64,000 bases of DNA from Megalobrama amblycephala (taxonomy: Eukaryota > Chordata > Actinopteri > Cypriniformes > Xenocyprididae): NCBI RefSeq assembly GCF_018812025.1, contig NC_063052.1, forward strand, positions 16,330,186 to 16,394,185, in the 5' to 3' direction. A program made the translations under genes and the position numbers. This document shows positions 1 to 11,971 of the stretch, in pieces (positions within the stretch are counted from its first letter, which is position 1; every line of letters starts with the position of its first letter). The notes beneath the pieces were generated by a model, which was given only the letters and a program-made list of their open reading frames with translations, was not told the origin of the DNA and searched no databases.

Positions 1-179
1 TACATTTTATCCCACCTGGCCCCAGAGATGAGCCCAACTGGTTCAATTAAATAAGTCAAAAATCATGAAGGTATGGACTAAAAAATAGTATAATGTGCTG
101 TTATTTGATATCCAGGTGTAAATATGCTACTGTAGTTCCCAATTTAAAGGGTATAAATAAACTAATGCATTAATTCCAA

Positions 180-330
180 TTTCATCTCTTTATTTCTTCT
201 GAAGACACACAACCAGAAGATGGGGCAGCAGTAGAAACCTTGTCTACTGAAGATAATGCAGTGGATGAGAAGTCAGGGGAACGGGTGGAAGAGTTATGTA
301 TTTATGAAGTTTATCTGTCTTTCTCCAGGT
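180..330 (+). other. Possible small host exon, unassigned
   Basis: A pyrimidine-rich tract ending in an AG precedes an open stretch rich in Glu, Asp and Thr (reads roughly QPEDGAAVETLSTEDNAVDE), unlike the AT-rich repeats around it. It ends near TCTCCAGGTAATT, which resembles a splice junction. It has no start codon and no partner exon that I can recognise, and it sits beside the conserved block that follows the lectin genes. I do not recognise it; it may be an exon fragment or chance. Confidence 0.2.
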
Positions 331-900
331 AATTTAGAGAGATTTCTGGATCTCTTCTGAAGCTATTGCTCCTACTTTATATTCTTTTTGATATTTCTGT
401 TATGGTTATTGTTACTTTTGTACTCTATTTATTCATTTATTTATTTACTCTTTATAACAGAAAATTAAAAGTTAATATTGGTTGAATTGGTGGTTGTGTT
501 GTTGATTCTGGGAAAGAAGGTTTGACATCCTTGTTCTATCCATGTTTCTTTTTTCCTTTCTCTTTTATGAAAAATGTCATTTTTCTTTACTTTTACCAGC
601 TCCTCAACTCTAGATGAATAGATATGTAACACTACACCTCCTCCTCATTGTGAATATCTAAATGAGCCTTTTTTGATCCAGAAACATGAAATACAACATG
701 CAATGCTGAAGTAATTTATTCATGTAGAAAGCAAAGATAGACAAAGGTGGGTAAAAGATCCATTTCATTCCTTTACTGAATGTGCACTGAAACATATCTT
801 TTATCTTAAGAATAAAAGGTGCACAAGTAAAATGAAAACAATGAAAAAAGTGCAATATTAGTATTGCTTAGAAAACAGTAGTTTGGTATTTTGCTTATAG
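300..900. repeat. Lectin 3'-flank block, copy 1
   Basis: This stretch lies beyond the last exon of gene A and recurs beyond the other lectin copies (20066-20900, 33655-34560 and, shortened, 52740-53232). The shared core runs from CTCCAGGTAATTTAGAGAG to the AACAGAAAATTAAAAGTTAA segment and on into the lectin 3' UTR. It has no convincing reading frame. Its recurrence shows it was part of the ancestral duplicated unit. Confidence 0.7.
715..720 (-). terminator. Polyadenylation signal of lectin gene A
   Basis: The minus strand reads AATAAA here, about 220 bases past the gene A stop codon and inside the conserved 3' UTR. The same hexamer is conserved at 20716-20721 in gene B and in the corresponding part of gene C. 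Confidence 0.55.
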
Positions 901-937
901 GATCAGTGGACTGTGGTGTAACATCATCTCATTCCAC

Positions 938-3900
938 TTAATCTGCCAATGAAAACAGAACAAAACATCATTAAGGGAACGTACACATAGTATAAATAGT
1001 ACATATAGTACAAATGTCTACACACCATGTCTCCTTTTATCACTCACCTTCATACACCTCAACCTCACACAGTACGAGAAATTCATTGCGCCCAGGAATA
1101 ATAATGTTGACATATCGCCCCTTAATAGGCTTAAACTTAAATGTTCTTGTCTCTCCACGTTGGATGGACACAACAGTCGCAGCCCTGTGAAGAAACACAG
1201 TAACAGACAAATAGAGAGAGGCATATCAAAACGACATGAAGAATATTAAATACAACATGTTCTCCAACCAATAGGACCATATAGGTTGTTTGTCACTTCC
1301 CTGAAATACGACCCATAGGAGCGTTTACTAAAGTGGCGCCCGTCTTGACAACAGGACATTTTTTATCCTTTTATCTGAGTCATATTTCGGGTTTTGTGTA
1401 ACAATATGCTACCATGTGATCATGTGATCGTGGGTTCGATCCGGCCATATAGACCTATAGGGTCGTTTTTCTTTTTGGAGTACAGTCTCATTAAATATAC
1501 TTCTGTCAAATGCATGTTTGTTTTAAAAGGATTTATTCAAAGTAATTTTATCTTTTTTTACTAATTTTCTAACAATTTGTGTAAGTATTAAGAGAGAGAC
1601 AATACTTACAGCTCATTATTGTTGCCATTATTTTCCAGGCTGTTGCCGATACGGATCTGAGCACCATTTATTCTCTCTGCACCACCATCTCCAAGATTAG
1701 TGATGCTAACCCTGGTTATCTCGAAGACCTCCAGCAAATCAACTCTCCACCAGGGGTCCCTGTCCGCTTTAGTATGACTGCATGACCCAAGATTATAAAT
1801 TGAATCCCTGTTGCCATCGACAGCTTTTTGAGCAGCTGATGTTTCATATATGGAAGACTGGACAGCTGTGGCTCCAAGAGCAAGATTCTCTGTTTAACAT
1901 AAAATAAACAATAACTTTTTTTCTTTTTTAATGTAATGTGCTAATGTATAATCCAAATATAATGGTCAAAATAATGCTAAGTTATGTAATCCAAATGATT
2001 ATTACACGGCTCTCTGGAACACTTGATTCTGATTGATCAGTCGTGACAATCAGGGGTCTGGTATAAGGAATAATGTACAGCCAGCTGGTTGTTATAGCAG
2101 AATAAACCCCGACAGGGTGATCAGGGGTCTTGCATCAGCCTCTAGGGGTTTATTCTGCATTTACATGGCTACTTGCCACTTGCCACTTGCCAGTAAATAA
2201 TTAGACATGAAATATTGATCTGAGTCGAAATATTTTATTACCTCTTTAAACGCCAAGATTCAGAGGAAAGAGCAGTTGCTAGTAAGTGAAAAGTTCAAAC
2301 TAGATGGACATTTAAGATATACGGTACAGTCATACCACATATTACACGGCATTTTGCCCCATAAATAATTATGGCATATTGATCTGAGATGAAACTGATT
2401 TAAAATTGCACCTGTTTGTTAATCCAATACATTGAACAAAACAATAGACTCAAAATGGCAGCAGCTGCATTTGTATGAATCGAGAGAGCGAGTCCGCAAT
2501 ACCAGATGACATAATTAAATAGCTGTACTCAAAATATTGATTTGACTGTGTTTATTATTTTTGTAACTGCACTTACCAAACGCAGTTACCTGGATGAGCC
2601 TGTGTTAACTGTTTTGTTATTGAGCAATTGACCAATCAGAATCAAGTATTTCACAGAGCCGTGTAATAATTCCAGATAATGACTGTCATCAATAGTAACG
2701 CTGTATAACAAACAGCTTGTCCAGATTTATAATAAACAGGTAAGAATTTTAAACGGTTTAATCTCAAATTAATATGTCCATGTAATTATATATTTGATGT
2801 CCATGACTGTACATTATACCTTAAATGTTTGTCTTGTTTGAACTTGTTCATTTTTTGCGTTTATTACAAGTGAGCTAATAAAATATTTAAACTCAAATCA
2901 ATATTTTGAGCTAGTAACCATGTAATAATCATCCTGTCGGGGTTTATTTTGCGATAACCACTGTCTTGATGTACATTATCCCTTATTGGTTACCAAATGT
3001 TCAGTAAGAATATTATATATATTACTGACAACAACATCCAAAGTAATGAAGAACACTTACTTGGAACACAAACGTACAGTGGTGTGGACTTATCTGTTAA
3101 TAAAATAATAACAGTTATACACACAATAATAAGTACATCAGCAAATTCTATCAAAGAGTTTTCTTCTCTCTCTGTCACTTACCTGCAAACACCTCGACTT
3201 CACACAGAGTAAGGATTTCATCATTACCAGGTAATAAAATGTTGACATATCGGCCATTAACGGACTCAAACGAAAATGTTTCTGTGCCATTAATAATAGT
3301 GAGAAGAGTTGCAACCCTGCAAATACACAAAGAACAGTGTTAAAATGAAAACCAGAGGCTGCACAACACAATGCATGTCTAACAAATTCAATATAACTCT
3401 ATTGAAATCAAATGGTTTTGTACAGCACTCTTCACAATACAAATTATTGGTCATGTTTTATATTACATTGCAACACTAAACTTACAAATGTCTAATCACA
3501 GGCTGGATAAAATATGTTCAAGTAAAGTACATCTCCATGGCTGTGGCTCTCTGAGTGGCTGGTTTGTGGAGGAGGTTCAATTTTGTTTTATTAAACCAGA
3601 TTGAACATCATAATCATGGGAAGATGACAGAACAATTGAAACATTTCTTACAGCACATTGTTGTTTCCGTTGTTGGCCAGACTGTTACCAATACGAATCT
3701 GAGCTCCCATAAGCCGCTCTCTGCAACAGTCTCCAAGATTAGTGATGGTAATGTTGCTTACACTGTAGACATTTCCAAGGTCAACTCTCCACCATGGATT
3801 AAACTCAGCTTTAGTCTGAGAGCATGAGCCCTTCCTGTAATTTGAGTCTCTGTCTCCATCTACTGCATGTTCAGCATCTCCCAGTGGGTATGTGGAGGAC

Positions 3901-4140
3901 TGCACAGCCTTGGCATTAAGAGCAAGATTCCCTGTTTAATATGATAAATCGATAAAAAGAGGTTAAGACAGGTTCAAAGTAATACAAATAAAAATAAAGA
4001 AATAATTCACAAGTTTTTAATTACCACATTTCAGACTTTTTAAATCCAGCCATTTTTACTTGTATTATTCTAAACATACCTTTGGTATCAGCGACGCACA
4101 GTCCAGTAAGTGTTAGAAACACAATCACACGGATGGCCAT
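938..4140 (-). CDS. Gene A: two-domain F-type lectin (fucolectin-like), complete
   Basis: Predicted secreted F-type lectin of 309 residues, a family that binds L-fucose on microbial or self glycans in fish blood. Coding exons on the minus strand: 4140-4080 (signal peptide, starts [17 protein letters not shown]), 3931-3652 and 3316-3183 (domain 1), 3093-3061 (linker), 1889-1610 and 1184-1048 (domain 2), 942-938 (one codon and stop). All introns are phase-compatible GT-AG and the sum is an exact multiple of three. Both domains show the fold signatures [31 protein letters not shown] and CEVEV. The sugar motif HX26RXDX4(R/K) is damaged: domain 1 reads SCSQT and NLGDCC, domain 2 reads SCSHT and NLGDGG, so the motif Arg is Leu in both and domain 2 lacks the vicinal cysteines. 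Splicing is predicted, not observed. Fucose binding is therefore doubtful. Confidence 0.85.
1999..2671. mobile_element. Inverted-repeat MITE in gene A intron
   Basis: The ends are inverted copies of about 40 bases beginning ATTATTACACGGCTCT, separated by about 590 bases. The element lies in the intron between linker exon and domain 2. Pieces of the same family occur in the matching introns of gene C (near 35430) and gene D (near 59190), so it probably entered before the genes duplicated. A second inverted motif, AATAAACCCCGACAGGGTGAT, is nested inside and recurs near 2930, 36080 and 59790. No coding capacity. Confidence 0.65.
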
Positions 4141-4141
4141 C

Positions 4142-5040
4142 CTGATATAAGACACAATAACACATCACCTCATCTCAGCATATGAAGGAACAATTTTCAA
4201 TTTCTAGAGTACTACATGTTCAGTGTTATTTAAAGCTATTCAGAATTATTAGCAATAAACATTGTTTAATCATATTTTGCCCTTTTTAAATCTTAATTAT
4301 TAGAGACAAATTATCAATACAACTAATTATTGTTGAATGTACTTTGGTCATTATTGGATTGCAGTGAGTGCAACAAGACACTTCTAGACTACTATATACA
4401 ATATCTTTATACCCTGACTGAACTGTCCAAACAAAAGTGTTTTTTTTTTTTTTGTTTTAGTAAAACCTCCATTGCATATCATGCTCTCAAAGAAACACCA
4501 CTTCTTCACTAACAAGGCCTTCTTTATATGTCAGAACAGTTGTTATTAATTAAAATTGACTGGTATAGTGATTTTTAATATTAATAGTACATGTTGTATT
4601 AAATTACAAATTTATTCAATAGTCAATTTAGTGATGTAGTACAACTATATCATTAAGAGTACATTCAGTCCATTCGATAGACTGAACAATTGCCACCTAA
4701 TGAAACTCATTGTGCAATAAGTAACTGTGATGTTTTTAATGTAATTTAATCTAGCTGCTCTTAATTTTTGCAAAATACAAATTTGACTTACTCTGATATA
4801 ATGATTTTGTGAAAGGAAACAACAATAATTAAAAAACAGTAGCACAGCTACTGTAGTCTTCTTAACAAAGAGCTATGTAACAAGTGTGAATAGTTTACAA
4901 GTGTGAATAGCAAATTTATCACTACTGAAAATGATAAATTTATTTAAAAATTGTATTCAACAAATTACTTAAAAAAAACAAAAAAAAAAAACAATTATAA
5001 TGTTATCCTGGTGTAGAGAGTGCATAAACATTCAACTCAC
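4142..5040 (-). other. 5' intron of lectin gene A
   Basis: AT-rich intron between the non-coding exon ending at 5041 and the coding exon that opens with an AG acceptor followed directly by GATG. The part next to the coding exon matches gene C (37264-37330), and the part from 4330 upward matches 15940-16660. No genes seen. Confidence 0.6.
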
Positions 5041-5095
5041 CTGGAATTCATCACTGTATCAACCTCACAAAAGACCTTCACAATTCAGCAGTTTT
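5041..5095 (-). other. Non-coding 5' exon 2 of lectin gene A
   Basis: Bounded on the minus strand by an acceptor (TTTAAAAGCAG) and a donor (CCAG then GTGAGTTG). It has no ATG in a useful frame; the first lectin ATG follows the next acceptor. Near-identical exons at 16669-16720 and 49903-49954 support it as real. Confidence 0.6.
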
Positions 5096-5267
5096 CTGCT
5101 TTTAAACAAAATACATTTTTATATAATAAATAGAATTAATATTTTTATAAACAATTGCTATATTTATTATTTATACAATATATTATTCATACAAGAAATA
5201 TTATGCTATCAAAACATTTTAAACAAAAAATGTGCTATTAAACACAGTTATGAAAATTAATACACAC

Positions 5268-5335
5268 CAGCAGTCTGTGAAGAGTGTCTAGTTGAATAAT
5301 ATTGTGCTCAGAAATGATGCTCTATTTATTGTTGA
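5268..5335 (-). promoter_or_regulatory. Promoter and first exon of lectin gene A
   Basis: A TATA-like AATAAATAG box (about 5322-5332 on the minus strand) stands about 55 bases upstream of a donor site (CTGCTG then GTGTGTAT at 5268). The block is conserved at 16896-16960 and 50130-50195, each followed by the same second 5' exon. The transcription start is inferred to lie near 5290-5300. Confidence 0.5.
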
Positions 5336-5339
5336 ATTA

Positions 5340-6020
5340 AGGCCCTCCCAACCAAATAAATCTTATCTGATATCTAAAAAATCAACATTAAATGGACATA
5401 TTACGAAAGAGTCCACATTTCTGCAAGCTGATATTGTGACAGCCCTAGATCTACTTACTTTGGGGTTTGAACATTCCAAATTGCAAAGCGAATCGCCCAA
5501 GTGATTGGACAGAAAGTGAGCCTTTGTTTTGTCATCGATCATGTGACTATGTAAGACCTCACTCCTCAATAAAGGGCTTGGAGACTGTGCTGCATGCTTG
5601 AGATGCACCCTGAAGTTTGAGTGTTATCCGTAACATCATTAGCGTGTGATTTGTGAAGAGTGCAGACTGCAATCCAGGGGAGAGGCCAGAAAAGTTTAAG
5701 CTATGACAAACACAAAATGGCTTTTTCTATTTTCTATTAAGTATAACATCAGTATAAACATGATGTGAATTACGGTCTATATTTTTAATACAAACACAGA
5801 AAATATTTGTACTTGCCTTTACATGTCCTCCTACAAAAGCAAAACCTTTTTACATTTGCACAAAGGAAAGACATTGTAGAATACAGTATGGTGGATGTTG
5901 TTTTAGAAGAGTGAAATAAGTTATATAAATAGTGCCAGGAAACAGAGGGAGGGAGTGGGCGGGTGGGGACAGGACCAGGCAAAAAGTTTGGGACTGACCA
6001 GGGAGGTACCGGTTAGGGGA
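5340..6020. other. Upstream region of gene A, no genes seen
   Basis: Unannotated AT-rich sequence. Only short chance reading frames on both strands and no recognisable domain. The last part, from about 5930, is GC-richer and runs into the minisatellite. Confidence 0.4.
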
Positions 6021-6060
6021 ATCATAACAGCCTGAAATCTAGAGGGTTCAAAACTGAACT

Positions 6061-6480
6061 GGGCTCAGGGACTGGAGCCGACACTAGACTGGGCTCAGGG
6101 GCTGGAGCCGACACTGAACTGGGCTCAGGGGCTGGAGCCGACACAGGACTGGGCTCAGGGGCTGGAGCCGACACAGGACTGGGCTCAGGGGCTGGAGCCG
6201 ACACAGGACTGGGCTCAGGGGCTGGAGCCGACACAGGACTGGGCTCAGGGGCTGGAGCCGACACTAGACTGTGCTCTGGGGCTGGAGCCGACACTAGACT
6301 GGGCTCAGGGGCTGGAGCCAACACTGAACTGGGCTCAGGGGCTGGAGCCGACACTGAACTGGGCTCAGGGGCTGGAGCCGACACAGGACTGGGCTCAGGG
6401 GCTGGAGCCGACACAGGACTGTGCTCTGGGGCTGGAGCCGACACAGGACTGGGCTCAGGGGCTGGAGTCGATACTGGACT
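6061..6480 (-). repeat. 30-bp coding-phase minisatellite, 14 units
   Basis: Fourteen consecutive 30-base units based on GGGCTCAGGGGCTGGAGCCG plus ACAC(A/T)(G/A)GACT. The minus strand stays open through all of them and encodes a ten-residue repeat, PEPSPVSAPA, flanked by a short unique segment (6481-6576). Because the period is a multiple of three, the open frame is expected from the repeat alone. The Pro-rich layout resembles the 3' region of the LTR element at 53.7-55.4 kb, so this is more likely retroelement debris than a host gene. Confidence 0.8.
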
Positions 6481-6829
6481 CAGGCTCTGAAATGACTTTC
6501 TGGAGAACTTTCTGGAACAGCCTCTTTGGAGCAGACTCAGGAACTCCTCTCTCTTGAGCGGGCTCTGGAGCTTCACTCACAAGCACAGACTGGGAGGTTA
6601 TACTTTCAGGAACTGACTGCACAGCACAGGCCTTTCCCTTTCTCCCCTTCTGACGGCTTGATGAAGTGTGCTTGCCGTTAACTCTGCAAACTCAGGCGGA
6701 ACTGCAGTGATATCCGCCAATCCAGCAGTGACTAAAATGGACTCGGCAGACTCTGGGGTGACTAGAACAGACATGGGGTGGTAGTTGAGGAAGGGAGGAC
6801 AGGGTGGTCAATGCAGGCAAATTCTTTTT

Positions 6830-7016
6830 GACATTGTAATATGCTGATTTGCTGCTAAAGAAACATTTCTGATTATTAACAATGTTGAAAACAGTTGTGT
6901 AATTTTCTCAGGAATCCTTGTTTAGAAACTGCAGCTTTGATCACAGGAATAAATATGTTTTAAAATATATTCATATAGTAAACAGTAATTATATTGTAAT
7001 AATATTTCACAATATT

Positions 7017-7049
<33 letters not shown>

Positions 7050-7135
7050 ATTTTTAATCAAATAAATGCAGCCTTGGACTTCTATTAAAAACATTAAAAA
7101 TCTTGCCAATCCCAAACTTTTGAATGGAAGTGTAA
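6830..7135. repeat. Dispersed fish repeat with (TG)n
   Basis: Contains the phrases AACAATGTTGAAAACAG, ATATTTCACAATATTACTGTTT and CCCAAACTTTTGAATGG, shared with 25560-25920, plus about 14 TG dinucleotides at 7021-7049. This is a widespread non-coding repeat type in cyprinid genomes. Confidence 0.55.
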
Positions 7136-8290
7136 ATCGCTTTATGGTCATGTGTATTGGTTATCGCATTGGTTTTATTGGTTTTATATACAGTGTTTTA
7201 CTTATGTGAATAAAGAGTTTAAGAGTCTTTTTGTTAAAGAGTTTTGTCCACCAGTTGAGTTGGGTAGCAACAAATATTCTGTCCAACACATTAAGCTATC
7301 AAATTGCTTCAGAAGACTTGCAATATAGTACGGTGCACAAAAATGTTAAGGTGCTTTATAACATTTTAGCCATTTCCGGATCTTAACAAACTTGAATGTG
7401 CACAGCATCAGATTGGCCCTGAGTAATACCCAATCCAGCAAAAAAGTGGCAGTATTGAGTACTGAGAATCGGATTGGTGAAGAAAAGCATTTCATGCAAT
7501 TCAGATACAATTAGCCTAAATAAAATGCCTCAAGTTGTAAGTACAGTCTGGGCTGTCTTTTTCTCTCAACTCTTCAATAGGTAGATCTTGCCTTAAATCA
7601 GGGCTGTAGACAGGAATATTGGGCTCAGAAAGTTTGATGACCACTCTCTTACGCTGTACACAAAACTGTAAGGATTTGAGTTGTATTCAGGTTTGGTTCA
7701 ACAGTATGTCCTGATCAATATAATAATATGCTACAGTATCATTACAATTTTAAAAGAGTAAAATTGAAACCCTTTTCCTGGTATACAGGACAGAAACATT
7801 AATATGTTGTTTTGTAGTTAAAAACGTTGTGTGCTCAGTGTAAACAGTATTCATGTTCATTTGTGCAGTTAGGTACTTTTTGGTTGTGTTTACTTTCATT
7901 AAATAAGGAAGAACTGTGTAGCGCTCAGTAAATACAGTATAACACGACAGCGGCTATTTGCACTAAGTGAAAGTACCAATGGATTCTATTTCTGGAGGCA
8001 TCTTTTGTGACAACAACGTGCCTGGACACTCCAGCCCGTAGAAAGGCAAGGACCAACCACGGGTTGCAAGTGCAGTGGTCACCCAATGTGCCATGGCGCC
8101 ATACCCATCTCGGGACTCGGCCGTTTAGCCAGTGTTAAAGCGGTCTCATATGCATCAATTAGAGCACCTTGACTGCGGATGCCATAAGCACCAGGAGCCT
8201 CTGAAATTGTTTTAGTGGAACCGTTGTCATGTTCCTGAATGAATTCAGGTGGTTCAGCACTGCTCGTCTGTGAGACGTGCCGTCATGTTG
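7136..8290. other. Intergenic, nothing recognised
   Basis: No reading frame with a recognisable domain. The stretch from about 7960 to 8290 is GC-richer than its surroundings and looks imported, but I cannot name its source. Confidence 0.4.
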
Positions 8291-8394
8291 ACCTGTGAAC
8301 ACTTCCCATAACGTCCAATGTACTTGTGACACCATAAGAAGAATGACATCTACAATTATATTAGTCTGTCCGTCTCACCTTTATCCATATTCAG

Positions 8395-10960
8395 ACCAAA
8401 TGGTGGATCAGCACCCAGGAACAACCACAACACAGCCCTTCACAGTCATCAAAGACCTTGATAGGACAAGCCCTCAGGACAGATCCTTAGACATTTTTCC
8501 ACTTCTGTCACCTGATGGAATTCAGGTTTCTTGCCACTTTGGCTTTGGCTTGCATTTCTTATCACTTTTTATCTTTTTGAGTGAAATGGCCTAGTACTGA
8601 AAATAGACAAACTTGCAGGCAAGTACAATTTTATAAATATTTGTCAGAACAAATTTTTTGGGGCAGACCTAAACTGTTGAAAAGAGATGGTATTCATTCC
8701 TTCCGGGATGGTGCTGCTCTTCTTTCTAGTAATATGGCACATAGTCTTAGAACTGAAACATGACAAACTGGGTCCCAGGTCAGGAAGCAGACAGACTGGC
8801 TAAACCGACCGTCTGCTAGCCCGTCTCACGTCACAGAAGTCAGATAATTCCCAACATATAGAAGCTCTTTCACCTAGATATTATCACATAGAGACTGTGT
8901 CTGTACCCCGAATGAGTAAATTAAAAAAAACTTCCAAACCCATTTAAGGGTACAAATTTAATTGATGTTCAACAAATAAAAAAATAGAGACAATACTGAT
9001 AAACAAATGATAAAGCTTGGGTTGCTGAATATTAGATCCCTTTATTCAAAAGCACTTATTGTAAATGATATTATCACAGACAATAATCTAGATTTGCTGT
9101 GTTTGACAGAAACCTGGCTAAAACCAGATGATTACATTACTTTAAATGAGTCTAGCCCTCAAGGTTACGATTATCGACACAATCCTCGTCAGAAGGGCAA
9201 AGAAGGAGGTGTTGCTGTAATTTATAGTAATATCTTCAGTATTACTCAAAAGTCCTTCAAATATAATTAATTTCTTCGAAGTGATGGTGCTTTATGTAAC
9301 GTTATGTAAGTGGACATTTGTGCTGGTTACTGTATACAGGCCACCAGGACACCATACAGACTTTATAAAAGAATTTGCTGATTTTCTATCAGAGTTAGTA
9401 CTAGCTGCAGATCAAGTCCTAATTGTTGGTGATTTTAATATCCATGTAGATAATGAAAAAGATGCATTGGGATTGGCATTTACAGACATTCTAAACTCTA
9501 TTGGAGTTAGACAACACGTGTCAGGACACACTCATTGTCGTAATCATACTTTAGATCTAATATTGTCACATGGAATCGATATTAATGAAGTTGAAATTCT
9601 GTAACAGAGCGATGACATCTCAGATCATTATTTAGTCTCATGTATACTACATTTAGTCAAGGTTGCAAAACTGCCTCCCTGCCATTAATATAGTAGAACC
9701 ATCACTTCTACCACTAAAGTTCGCTTTATAAATAATCTTCCTGATCAGTTTCATCGCCTTATCATACCAGACAGCTTAGAAGACCTCGAACTATTACCTC
9801 TGTCTTTTCCAGCACATTAGACTTAGTTGCTCCTTTGCGCTTAAAAAAGATTAAGGAAATTAATCCAACGCCATGGTACAACAAGCACACTTGGGCCCTT
9901 AAGAGAGCAGCCAGAAAAATGGAGCGCAGCTGGAAGAAAACAAAACTAGAAGGTTTTCGCATTTCATGGAGAGAGAGAATGACTGAGTACAGAAAGGCCA
10001 TAAAAACTGTTAGATTTGCCTATTTTTCAAAACTTTTAGATGAAAATAAACTAAACCCTAGGTATTTATTTGATACAGTGGCTAAATTAACAAGAAATAA
10101 AGCTTCAGCTTCTGATGTTTCCAAAGAGCACAGCAGTAATGACTTTATGAACTTCTTTACTTGCAAGATTGACAATATTAGAGAGAAAATTATAATCATG
10201 CAATCATCTACTACAGTATCGCGTCAGACAGTGCATTGTAGTGTCCCTGAGGAAAAATTCAATTCATTTACTGCTTTAGGAGAGGAAGAATTGTAAACTT
10301 ATTAAATCATCAAAATCAACAACATGTATGTTAGACCCTATACCTACTAAGCTATTGAAAGAGATGCTTCCAGAGGTCATAGATCCTCTTCTTAATATCG
10401 TTAATTCATCTTTATCACTAGGATATGTACCAAAAACTTTTAAGCTGGCTATTGTTAAACCTCTTATTAAAAAAACACAACTTGATCCTAGAGATTCATA
10501 ATCATAACAAAGGACTGTTGGCCAGAGGAGAACAGGCCCCTCAACTAAGCCTGGTTTCTCCCAAGGTTTTTTTTTTTTTTTTACACTTGTTTGCCACCTG
10601 ATGTCACCTGTTGGAGTTTGGGTTCCTTGCCGCTGTGGCCTTTGGCTTGCTTAGTTGGGGACACTTGACATTTGCTATTCAACAGTGTTTTGATCTGCCT
10701 GCATTGACACCATTGTATGTGAAATGAACTGATGATGACTTCACTGTTTACTCCAGTGCTGATATAGATAAATTAACTAAATTAATAACTATTGATTCTT
10801 ACATCGGAATGAATCAATACTGAATTTACTTAAGATGGACAATGACACCATTTTCTTTAAGAGAAAATTATATACCAGTTATCACTGTAAAGCTGCTTTG
10901 ACACAATCTGCATTGTAAAAAGCGCTATATAAATAAAGGTGACTTGACTTGACTCAATCC
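8395..10960 (+). pseudogene. L2-clade LINE, internally deleted
   Basis: Remains of a non-LTR retrotransposon in plus orientation. Bases 8395-8560 resemble a LINE 3' UTR of the same type. Bases 8640-8760 give the end of an SGNH-esterase-like ORF1, with KRDGIH carrying the catalytic Asp-x-x-His block. Bases 9007-9270 and 9281-9604 encode an APE-type endonuclease in two frames (LNIRSL, LTETWL, then VYRPPG and VGDFNIH). Bases 9835-10500 encode the linker and the beginning of the reverse transcriptase (DPIPTKLL, LGYVPKTFKLAIVKPL), then stop. The YADD core is absent, and the 3' UTR with tail GGTGACTTGACTTGACT ends near 10955. Frameshifts and the deletion make it dead. The YADD region of this family appears separately at 18713-19012. 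Confidence 0.85.
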
Positions 10961-11967
10961 CACCATCACGGCAATCAACCCCAGGGAAGCATAAGCCACA
11001 CAATCTGGTCACTGCTCACTTTTCACCTCACTTTTTCCTCCCAAGCAGACTCATTTCTCGCACCGGAGCACCATCTTATCTTATTGTTCAGCCAGCACAC
11101 ATTTCCATAGCTTGACCTCGCACAGCGCACCCATCGCTTCCGTTCATGTTCATACAGGTTTCCACCATTCACTTCCCTTTCTGTTCGCGTGAAAGTACCC
11201 CTCCCTAAATAGCTCGTCACAAAGCATGGACTTCGTCTCATTGGTCAACAGCATAAACAAATAAATAACAGATACCGTTCTGCCACAAGTTTTACCTACA
11301 GTCACCAAACTCTGTGCATATATTGGTCTCATTAAGCTGGATAACTTTCTAATTTACAGTCCGTGACACTTTAATGGTTTAGAAAAATATATACAAATAA
11401 GACAAATACTGGACTTACACTGGACTTTTTTAATTTTGAGCTGCAAAAGATAACTATGCACTCATTTCAAAGGACCTATGACATCCTATGACATGAAATT
11501 CATTTAAATTTAAACGACCTCAGGGATGTAGCCAGTGGCATAGCACCAAATCTTGGGCCCTATGCAAAGACAGTGATCCACGCTGTAAAGAGGGAGACCT
11601 GATCTGTCGGCAGCGTGGCACTGGCTCTGACACGCACACACACATATTAATTTGCCGCTCCTCTCCTGTTACCGCTATGGTCCGGGTGCACACGAGACTC
11701 ATAGCACTTGTTGGTTTAAACACAGCGTACTTATTGCCCTATAATAAACACACTTTGCATATACAAGCATACATATACATTTAAACATAATTACCTGTTA
11801 GTCGATGTGGAGTAAGTGAATCCGGGTGCGGAAGAGATGGAGATCAAACGTGGTTGTTGGGTTCGAGGGCTATTTATAGCACTCTGTCACGTCTCCGCAA
11901 TAATGGCGCCACACAGAACGGAGGATACTATGTGTTGTATGATGTGGGAAATGTTGTTGTGTTTGTA
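10961..11967. other. Intergenic, nothing recognised
   Basis: No coding signal or clear repeat border. Bases 11530-11560 (GTAGCCAGTGGCATAGCACC) resemble the beginning of a common fish DNA repeat, but the other end was not found. Confidence 0.35.
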
Positions 11968-11971
11968 TTAA

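Noticed and set aside
1395..1460. tRNA-like B box (GTGGGTTCGATCC)
   Set aside because: No A box at the right distance and no cloverleaf; at most a SINE scrap.
6022..6576. 184-residue Pro-rich protein
   Set aside because: Nearly all of it is a 30-bp minisatellite; no start context, splice partner or conserved domain.
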